The notes below the pieces were generated by a model that saw only the letters and a list, made by a program, of their open reading frames with translations, searched no databases and had not been told where the DNA came from. The translations under genes were made by a program, and so were the position numbers. From Escarpia spicata (taxonomy: Eukaryota; Annelida; Polychaeta; Sabellida; Siboglinidae), in contig OZ023213.1 in the NCBI GenBank assembly GCA_963995525.1, positions 52,952,139-53,016,138 on the forward strand: a stretch of DNA of 64,000 nt, given 5' to 3'. Shown piece by piece: positions 48,645 to 59,700 of the stretch (within the stretch, counting starts at the first letter, position 1; each line of letters begins with the position of its first letter).

Positions 48645-50740
48645 AGCCACGAAACTGCAGCTAGACCATGAAGACTGCATTCTAATGTTACCCTCTGACC
48701 CTAACTGGGTTCCTTTGAGTCTGTCGATGTTCACATGTGGAGCTCAGATAGAAGTTTGAGGGAAGTAATTTACTGGGTAGTTTCTTTCATGTAATGCAAG
48801 TGTCAGTTAGTGTACAGTGTTAACAGGGAGAACTGGTTATGTCATATACACGGTACATATGACAATGGCATACATCAGATATACTTTATAAAAAGTGTTC
48901 CTTTTCAAACTTTTCAGTGTAGTCTTGTCACATCTCATCATAAATTCAAGTTTTTAGAACGTGATCATTCATGTTCGACAACTCAGAAAGTAACCACCTG
49001 GTTCATTATGTATTCTAACCAAATAAACTGTATTTCTAATGTGACTTACGGTGTTGAAGTGATCAAATAATGATGTTGCCAAACGATTGCTACAACTACA
49101 GTGTCAGCATTATATATCCGCAGCTGTCTGTTTGCTGTGCGTCTATCAAACAATTCAAAATGTATTGCAGGATTTAGCATTCGTAATGTTCAAAAGGGCT
49201 GTAACTCAAATACAAAAATACATGTATATCATGCATACACACACCAACATAGTTGTAGAAAAAATTTACAGGGATGTCAAAAAGTATTAATTCAACTAAA
49301 ATTGTGTATAGAGTGAAAGCAGGAGATATAATGTGGTGATGTGCACAAAGTCAACACAACTGCTGTGTACAACCAGCGACAATGGTGTAGGTGAGATTAT
49401 TATCTTTACATTGATATCAAAAATACAGAACATTTTGTGACTGCAGTTTCATGTACAGCCTAAAACAAGAAGCGACACTGCTGCACTAGCTATCTTGGCG
49501 TTGTCAACAGTCACTAGGCATCCCAACAAACTGCAGAAAATGCACAAAAAAGGCAATTGACATGTTAACAACTAACCCAGTTCTTAGAAAGGAACTGAAG
49601 CATAAATTCATGGTAAAACACTGGTTGGTTGTTGGTCATTTATTTGCCAAACCTCTGCATCACCATCAACCAGACATTGGACAGAATTGTTTTGTATCCA
49701 ATTGTACAATATGGCATAATAATAATGTACATTATAATTATGAACATCTGCCATCACAAATGTCATTAGAAGCTTCGACTTTGTGTTTACCTTACATACA
49801 TAAACATAATCAACTTGCAAAAGCATATATTGTATTTGAACAGACATGATTATAAAAACACAACATATCATGACCTAGTCAGTAATAGTCACACTCTAGA
49901 GTAGGTAAACACACCAAGAAGTTAAACAAGACAGGTGAATAAAAATATCCAACTTGCCATTTATTGATATCCGTGAGCAAAGTATTTGAAATGACATGAG
50001 AATGTCAAGTACTTTCGTCATCATTAGGGAAGTATTATAAGGTATAACAAATTCAAATAAACTACATTGACTAAGGATAGAACATACAATGTATATGTTA
50101 CATTTTAATACCATACTGGAATGAAAGACAAAAGCAATAGTCAATGCCACATAACTTTGTAGATTATATTACAGTATAAACTAATGGAATCTACAACCTA
50201 ATCAAAATGTTTAAGTAGTTGAAATTCAGTTTAAATGTTCAATAGTAATATAAAAGTAATAGGTCAATTACTACTGAACGAATAAATGAGTTTATTTGGT
50301 TACTCGGTTACAGTGATATTACAAGTATGAACATATTTATGGTTTCACCAAGTAACTCGGGAGATTCTCTAGAAACCCCTGGGGGCTTATTTCTAGAACC
50401 ACCTATAATTAGGAAATGTAATAGTTGATTTTTTTATAGATTTGTGCAAATAAAAAATGACATCAAGGCGTCGCAATCCAATATAAACTAATAGTCTAAC
50501 ACCATGAGACAAAGTGATAATAGAATGGTATAGTATGCATTGGAAAATACTTGCTAACTGAGTATCTGAGATAAAATGGAAGTATGACTTTTTGCTCAAC
50601 CTATTACTATTACTTCAATATTTGTAATCGTGACTATTACATATTACTATTACCCCATGCCTGAAGCACACCAGATGTGAACTAGCGGAGATATCTCTGA
50701 TGCCAGAGAGCATTGCATCCACAGCATGTCACGATTCACT
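48645..50740. other. 3' UTR and intergenic region between convergent CHCHD2 and KIF22
   Basis: AT-rich, no gene. AATAAA on the minus strand at 50291-50296 is a candidate polyA signal for KIF22, and the AATAAA at 49022 one for CHCHD2. Confidence 0.5.
49022..49027 (+). promoter_or_regulatory. Candidate polyadenylation signal of CHCHD2
   Basis: First clear AATAAA downstream of the CHCHD2 stop, about 425 bases after it. Confidence 0.45.
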
Positions 50741-50744
50741 GTCT

Positions 50745-50762
50745 TCAATCGATCAAGTTTGC
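50745..50762 (-). CDS. KIF22: KIF22 terminal exon
   Basis: Acceptor 'CTCAATGTTTCAG', then A-N-L-I-D and TGA (50747-50745). Human KIF22 has 'ANILGL' at the same place, so the short C-terminus fits. Confidence 0.85.
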   Translation of the reverse strand, partial: ANLID

Positions 50763-53700
50763 CTGAAACATTGAGCAATAGTTGTTATATAATCATTATA
50801 CATTGAACATGAATGGTTGAGCTGGTGCAAACAAACAGTCATCGGGAGACAACACTGTCTCATTAAAGACATAACTTGGACGTAATTAACCAATAAAGCA
50901 TTATTAATAACACTGTGATGGGTTTATTTTGCTCACAACGATAAACGTACAAAAGGCTATGTAACCTTTATACTAGGTATCATTTAATTATCTCGACAAG
51001 AAAATACTTTTTGGCCGCTTCATGCTGACTAATTTATGTTTTTGTAAATTGTTCATGTAAGTATTTTGAGCACATATTTGGTGATGGTATTTACCGAGAG
51101 AAACTTGGTGATGCTTATTCCTGGCACCTTTTTCAAGTCACCGATCTGAAACGAAAGAACAACTTTGCAGTCTGCATAGCGCTTGGAAAACTGATAAACT
51201 TCTATGGTAATGTCACTGTTACACAATCAAACACACCATGCACACCTCTCTGTAGTGGGCACGTCACATCATAACACACCATGCACACTTCTCTGTAGTG
51301 GGCACGTCACACCATGCATCCCTCTCTGTAGTGGGCACGTCACATCATAACACACCATGCACACCTCTCTGTAGTGGGCACGTCACATCATAACACACCA
51401 TGCACATCTCTCTGTAGTGGGCACGTCACATCATAACACACCTCTCTGTAGTGGGCATGTCACATCATAACACACCATGCACACCTCTCTGTAGTGGGCA
51501 TGTCACATCATAACACACCTCTCTGTAGTGGGCACGTCACATCATAACACACCATGCACACCTCTCTGTAGTGGGCACGTCACATCATAACACATCATGC
51601 ACACCTCTGTAGTGGGCACGTCACATCATAACACACCATGCATACCTCTGTAGTGGGCACGTCACATCATAACTCGGCTTTGAGTCTAGTGTGACAATGG
51701 TAGAAAGTAAATTACAATAACATACGAGTCCGATGGTCAAAGCTTGAAGATGGTTGTCAGATGCTGATAAAAAAATGACGCTTATTAGAGCATGTATACT
51801 TATTAGAGCCTGTACACTTATTAGGGCATGTACACTTATTAGAGCCTGTACACTTATTAGGGCATGTATACTTATTAGGGCATGTACACTTATTAGAGCA
51901 TGTACGCGTAAAATGACAAATACAATATCTGGGTACATACTGTATTCACCGTTTGGTCTATATCTTGCCTAGAGCTGTTTGTAACTGACCTCGTTAAATT
52001 GTCCATGTAGTTTCTGCCAGTTCATGATCTGTTGTGCACGCTTCAGGCCAATAGTCTGCAGAGACTGGAGCTCCTTCGTAGAGCCTGAGTTCAGGAGACG
52101 GAGGACACGATCATCTGGAGCAGTCAACACACCTGTGTGAACATGTACAGTCAAAACACCTTGTATGAACGTGTACAGTCAACACACCCTGTGTGAACAC
52201 GTACATCCAATACACCTCGTGTGAACACGTACATCCAATACACCTCGTGTGAACTTGTACAACCAACAGACCTGTGTGAACATGTACAGTAAATAGACCT
52301 ACATATGTATGTGAACATGTACATTCAACACACTCTGTGTGAACATGTACAGTCAATACACCTCGTGTGAACATGTACAATCAACAGACCTGTATGAACA
52401 TGTACAGTCAATAAACCTTGTGTGAACATATACAATCAACAGGCCTGTGTGAACATGTACCGTCAATAGACCTATGTGAATATGTTCAGTCAACACACCT
52501 ACCGTATTATCTCCAACACACTGTGCAAGGGCTTGGGTGTGCATCTATTGATTTATCACAAGACATACGTAGCACAAGCTGCCAGCAGTGGAAACGAATG
52601 CACAAACTGCATACACGTCACGCGTGTGCAACTCTTAAGATAGGCAACACGTAGTAAAGACAGAATCATCATATCTACCAAAACACCTAGCGTTCAGTCG
52701 ACAGAAGACGGTACTCGACACGCCACTCGCAACAGACAGCTACTGACAGCAATGCTTGTGGTTTTATAGCTGCGGAGTTCAGACAAACGCCAGATGGATA
52801 CATAGAGCAGTTCTAAACTGTCAATCACCACGCTGGCCAGAAGACATCATTGGGCATTGCACGATAAAACTCCATCTGTGTTGAATCGGCGCTCAAATAA
52901 TTCACACCCGCATACTTTGCCAACGATGCAATGGGGCAAGGCCAACCCAACTGCAAAGCCAAGGGAGCGATTCTTGAAGACGTCAAGTCAGACATCGGAG
53001 CGCGCCTCATTGTTTTGACCCTTCCTCGTGGCTACAAACGGCTACGCGATTGTGAATATCACATTATTTCAACCCTTCGTCTGCAGTGTTGGGAATGTTT
53101 ACGTGATTATGATAACATGCCCGACTTCACGAATGAAACAAGTCACTTAAAATACGGAAAAAGGTACAATGAATTGTTAACTAGACAATGTTCGCAAGGT
53201 GGTGCCAGCAACGTTATTATTACCGTATTTTGCATTTTCAAAGTGCATGTTCATTACCGAAATTTTTTTTTCTTGGGTGGTTTCAATTCTGTAAAGATAG
53301 GGGTAATACGGTATGTGAACATGTACAGTCAACACATCATTGTGAACATGTATGGTTCAGACCATTCACGTGATCAAATGCACTAGATGCCCCAAGCAGA
53401 AATTGGCCTCACTTACTTGATCTCACAGTATAGACATCATTTAGCTGTTATATATAATCTTCTCTAGGAAGTTTTATTGTCCTCCGGGATCACATAACAA
53501 GAAATTGCTGTTTTGTCAGACTGAAATGGATTAAGGCTGTTTTAGACAATGTCTTTTCACAAAACAGATTTTCACTGCACCTTTTGGATGTCAGACTGTC
53601 ATGTGAACAATAATAGTCACAATGACTGACACACAGTGGCTTTGATAGTGATACTTGAGTTGATGATGTACAGTGATTACTGGACATGGTCAAACACTGA

Positions 53701-56700
53701 CATTAACGTTATATAATAACTTAATATACAACTACATTGTAAATGACTTAGAATCGTTACAAGACTGCGGCTTACTGTGTTCTCTCTGTGCGCCGAGGGT
53801 GGTCACATGACTGCTTCCGTTGATTGGCTGCAGCGGACTTCTGGCTTGAGTCAGAGCTACAGGACAAAGTAGGACATGTTTAGTGTTCTCTACAAAACAG
53901 GACAAAGTAGGACATGTTTAGTTTTCTCTATAAAACAGGATAAAATCTAACTGACATTTTATGTAATTTTTATATGCTACTTTTAAATCATATTCCTTTA
54001 CCTTTCTATTTAATATGTTTTAGGTCATTTAATGTATTTTACTTATACTCTACGACTGTCAGCGCCTTTGAGCAGATTTGTTATCTGGACACACAGCGCT
54101 CTATAAATGCTTTATAATAATAATAATAGTGTTCTCTAAAAAACAGGACAAAGTAGGACATGTTTAATGTTCTCTATAAAACAGAACAAAGTAGGACAGG
54201 TTTAGTGTTTTCTACACAACAGGACAAAGTAGGACGTGTTCTCTACACAACAGGAGGACATTTTCTCTACACAACAGGACAAATTAGGACGTGTTCTCTA
54301 AACAACAGAAGTAGGACATGTTCTCTACACAACAGGACAAATTAGGACGTGTTCTCTACACAACAGGGCAAAGTAGAACGTATTTAATGTTCCTACACTC
54401 AGTTGTTCAAACAGTTACTCAGAATCTGTTTGTATTATAAAAGGTAAGTTCTCATATAGCGCAGTATCCAGTCTTCAGGACTGCTCAAAGCGCTTTACAC
54501 TTTACTCCCTGGCAGACCTGTTCTATCGAACACCATCTCGACTTATCTGGGAAGCATTCAGCCATGATGTAATTAATGCGCGAATAACTATTCGTACACA
54601 AATATCCACCACAGTCTACAGCCAGGTATTCATTCATACAGCTGAGTGAACTGAAGCAATGTAGAGTAAACGAACTTGCCCAAGGTTCGACACCGCCGCA
54701 CAGGATTCAAACATAGGTTCTCTCAGTTGAGAGTCTGAAGCTCTTACCACTGCGCTACTGCGCTCCTCATTATGGGTAACACAATGGGTGGTGAGGTTTA
54801 CCACAATCCACCCTGGGATACTGACCTTTGACACTTGAGGGGGACGCAGCCATGGACAGAAAGGGGATGTGTCGCCGTCGCTTCACCAGGGGTGGTTTCA
54901 GAAAGAGGGGGCTGCAGGACAAAATCTCATCAACTGAGAGAAAGTTCTCAATGCGACTTGAGCCGTCAGCAAACACAGACTTCCGTTTCATCCGATGCAT
55001 CTTCACTGACGATGATGACACCGTTTTCGAAACGATTGACGTGTCACAGTCACCTCTGCTACAACTGTTTATCTCCCTCATTATGGTCGTCAGCGTAGTG
55101 GTCGCATTAATGAGTGCAGCACCGCTGACAGTTCCAGCGCCCCCTGGTGAGAAAGGTGTCAACTCATCATCGCTACAGCCGCGACTAAAGTTTATGATTC
55201 CTGATGTCACATGACTAAAGTCATGGCGACTGTCTCCATGACTACTGTCACTCATGGCTACTGTATTCGTGTCGAACTGATCGGTGACACGATCACATGA
55301 CAAATCGCTCAAGGTAATGATGTCACTTGAGGCAGTGCCACTGCTATAACGACTTAGGTACTGCATGGATGGCGTTTCTGCAATGACACTTGTGTCACTG
55401 GTGACATGACTGTGACATGTCATGTCTGAGAGACTGCCGTCGGTGACGTCAGACTGCTCCACAGTGTACATCTTGTCAAGGGTGTCATCCTCAGTCTTGT
55501 CAATATTGTCGCTGTTGACCTTGGTGTCAGCTGACACAATGGAGACGACTGATTGGTTGATGATTGATTGACTCATCTGTTCCAATAGACGCTGCTCGAG
55601 TCGCTCTAGGCGCTTACACAATGCTCCCTCAAACTTGCGCTGCTCCCTTAGCAACGGGCTGAAAAATAACGGGCATTGAAATTATCTAGAATGATGCTGC
55701 ATGCAAACACAATAATATGATTTATATTAGTATGTAAATTGCTTCCGGATTCGGTTATATTCATAGTTTTGAAAATATGGTAAGTTACCTTTCCAAGTCC
55801 TACGTTGCTCAGAACGGAGCTTTCGATGTCTTCACGACGTCTTCATCAGCATTGGTCTGCGCCACTCTCGGTCGTCATGTGACTATGTTAGTAACTGTAA
55901 TCCGGATACAACCTACCCGCGATCTTCCTGGAAGTGTTGTCATGTGACAGTTACCAACATAGTCACATGACGACCGAGAGTGGTGCAGACCAACGCTGAT
56001 GAAGACGTCGAAAGCTCCGTTCAGAGCAACATAGGACTCGGAAAGGTAACTTACCATATTTTCAAAAGATATATAGTTTATTAACTGGATGTTCTTGTCT
56101 TCTATGCTGTGTCTGTTGCAGAGGTTGGCAGCCCTTCAAACACTTCGATGGGGGACTTATGATGATCCCTACATACCATGTTGTCAAACAATCAAGAATT
56201 TGCATCATCGTGCGCCTGAGGGCGTTCCTGACTACACCAGTCTCCGTACATCCTGGCAGATCGCATTGCGAAACACCGAAGTTAAGCTCAGCCACCAATA
56301 TGGTTGAGTTCAGGTAATTTTCGTTTCAGCATCACATTGTTTACATGTGTTACACACATGCTTAGGAAGTATAAGTAAGTTACATACATGTTTAGGAAGT
56401 ATAAATAAGTTACATACATGTTTAGGAAGTATAAGTAAGTTACATACATGTTTAGGAAGTTCAAGTAAGTAACATACATATTTAGGAAGTAAAAGTAAAT
56501 TACATACATGTTTAGGAAGTACAAGTAAGTTACATACATGTTTAGGAAGTATAAATAAGTTACATATATATGTTTAGGAAGTATAAGTAAGTTACATACA
56601 TGTTTAGGAAGTATAAGTAAGTTACAGACATGTTTAGGAAGTACAAGTAAGTTACATACATGTTTAGGAAGTACAAGTAAATTACATACATGTTTAGGAA

Positions 56701-59700
56701 GTACAAATAAGTTACATACATGTTTAGGAAGCACAAGTAAGTTATGTACATGTTTAGGAAGTATAAGTAAGTTATATACATGTTAAGGAAGTATATAAGT
56801 AAGCTATATACATGTTTAGGAAGTATATAAGTATGGTCAAATGGGTAATTATATCGGGATTCTATGAAGTTGTGGATTGTCTTAGAATTGGGGCGCATGT
56901 GGGGCGGATGTCGGCACTGTTCTCAAGGGTAGTCCAGTCTCTGTGGGGCGGATGTCGGCACTGTTCTCAAGGGTGGTACAGTCTCTGTGGGGCGGATGTC
57001 GGCACTGTTCACAAGGGTGGTACAGTCTCTGTGGGATGGATGTCGGCACTGTTCTCAAGGGTGGTACAGTCTCTGTGGGGTGGATGTCGGCACTGTTCTC
57101 AAGGGTAGTCCAGTCTCTGTGGGGCGGATGTCGGCACTGTTCACACGGGTGGTACAGTCTCTGTGGGGCGGATGTCGGCACTGTTCACATGGATTGTAAG
57201 GTCTCTGTGGGGTGGATGTCGGCACTGTTCTCAAGGGTGGTAGAGTCTCTGTGGGGTGGATGTCGGCACTGTTCTCAAGGGTGGTACACTCTCTGTGGGG
57301 TGGATGTCTGCACTGTTCTCAAGGGTGGTAGAGTCTCTGTGGGGTGGATGTCGGCACTGTTCTCATGGGTGGTAGAGTATCTGTGGGGTGGATGTCGGCA
57401 CTGTTCACACGGGTGGTAGAGTATCTGTGGGGTGGATGTCGGCACTGTTCTCAAGGGTGGTACACTCTCTGTGGGGTGGATGTCTGCACTGTTCTCAAGG
57501 GTGGTAGAGTCTCTGTGGGGTGGATGTCGGCACTGTTCTCAAGGGTGGTAGAGTCCCTGTGGAGTGGATGTCGGCACTGTTCACATGGGTTGTAAGGTCT
57601 CTGTGGGGTGGATGTCGACACTGTTCTCAAGGGTGGTAGAGTATCTGTGGGGTGGATGTCGGCACTGTTCTCAAGGGTGGTACACTCTCTGTGGGGTGGA
57701 TGTCTGCACTGTTCTCAAGGGTGGTAGAGTCTCTGTGGGGTGGATGTCGGCACTGTTCTCAAGGGTGGTAGAGTATCTGTGGGGTGGATGTCGGCACAGT
57801 TCTCAAGGGTGGTAGAGTATCTGTGGAGTGGATGTCGGCACTGTTCTCAAGGGTGGTAGAGTCTCTGTGGGGTGGATGTCGGCACAGTTCTCAAGGGTGG
57901 TAGAGTCCCTGTGGAGTGGATGTCGGCACTGTTCTCAAGGGTGGTAGAGTCTCTGTGGGGTGGATGTCTGCACTGTTCTCAAGGGTGGTACAGTCCCTGT
58001 GGAGTGGATGTCGGCACAGTTCTCAAGGGTGGTAGAGTCTCTGTGGGGTGGATGTCTGCACTGTTCTCAAGGGTGGTACAGTCCCTGTGGAGTGGATGTC
58101 GGCACAGTTCTCAAGGGTGGTAGAGTCTCTGTGGGGTGGATGTCTGCACTGTTCTCAAGGGTGGTACAGTCTCTGTGGGGTGTATTTCGGCACTGTTCTC
58201 AAAGGTGGTACAGTCTTTGTGGGGTGTATTTCGGCACTGTTCGCAAGGGTGGTACAGTCTCTGTGGGGTGGATGCCGGCACTGTTCTCAAGGTTGGCACA
58301 GTCACAACCGGCAAAGTCAATCACTAGTTTGATTCAGCTAACCTCCATAATTTGCATAGGATATCTGCCAGGAGCAGTACACGTAGTCACCACCCTTGGC
58401 TTGCGAGGATGAGCATTAGAATTCTCTGACGTCCTATGCAACTTTCTCCTTGATCTGTTCTGTTGTCACCAGATGTTCTACACTTTGCTTTCTTGTTACA
58501 CGGTCCATAAACTCTGCTCGTTGTTTCAAAATTTTGCGAATTATATTTCTTTAGTTTTTTTGTTCGTCTAAGTATGTCTTCACTACTTTTCTTTTCTGAC
58601 AATGATACTGAATATGGCACATGTTCAAAACACTTGGTTATAACTCAAGATTTTCAAGATACAACACATTTCACGGCTTGTTCCACAATCTAATATTGAG
58701 CATGTTGATCTAGGTTGAAGACTGAAAGCAGGTAGATTCACAACCAACCTGAGGAAGGGAACTGGCTTGATGACACCACCAGGAAACTCTTCCCTTTTTG
58801 AGTGGTCCGCGATGTAAACATTCCTCCTCTCTACAGCAGGAGACAGACAGTTAGTATACGCTTGATTGTCGCCATATAAAGTTAAGTTCTTACAATAGTA
58901 CAGCATGCAATCCTTGGGACAATTCAACGCGCTTTATACTTTACTCCTTGGCAGCCCTGTTCAATCGAACACCATCTCATCTTCCCTGGGAAGCAACACC
59001 AGGATCTTTGTAACGGAATGTTTTCTCAAGTCTAACACCCTCCGAGGCATTACAATCTAATCAACTTTTAATACATGTTATACCACTTCATAGTTTGTGT
59101 GTCTGTGTGGCAGCACCAGTCTCTCACATAACATACTTCTTGATTTAATATTAATATTTGTGTGCATGCGTGCGTGCTTGTGTGTGCGTGAGTGTTTGTG
59201 TGATTAGGTGTGTGTGTGGATAGGTGTGTGAGTGTGTGTGTGTCTGTGTGTGCATGCATGACTCTGCTTGCATGCGTGCATGTTCACGTGACCCACCTGG
59301 CGGCCTGACTGAGGTGACAATCTTCTTTGCCTTGCGAGCGAACCCAAGTGTTGTGTGCGTCTCCTGGAAGTGACATTCCTCCGGCGACACCGCGATGATC
59401 ATACATGTCTGTGTGTTGCCCCCTAGTGAGTCCTGCAGCAGTCGTGTCAACTTGCTGGCTCGGTACGGAACGCACGACTGCAATGATTCAGGTCGAAACT
59501 AAATGTGAGTGAGGAGTTTCATCACATTGGATATTACCAACACAAACTAAAACAACAAAAACATAAAGGTAAGTTCTTTAATAGTGCAGTATCCATTTCT
59601 TCAGACTGCTCAATGCGTTTTACATTTTACTCCCTGGCGGACCTGTTCAATCGAACATCATCTCGACTTCTCTTGGAAGTGTCTAGCCATGCGGCAATTG

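Noticed and set aside
56220..56330. 5S rRNA-like sequence (GAAGTTAAGC near 56280)
   Set aside because: Only about 10-15 bases match; the internal promoter boxes and pairing arms of 5S RNA are not present.
56943..58412. Repetitive plus-strand proteins of 70-158 residues
   Set aside because: Translations of the 44-bp minisatellite. The unit is not a multiple of three, so frames rotate and often stay open by chance. They lie in a KIF22 intron.
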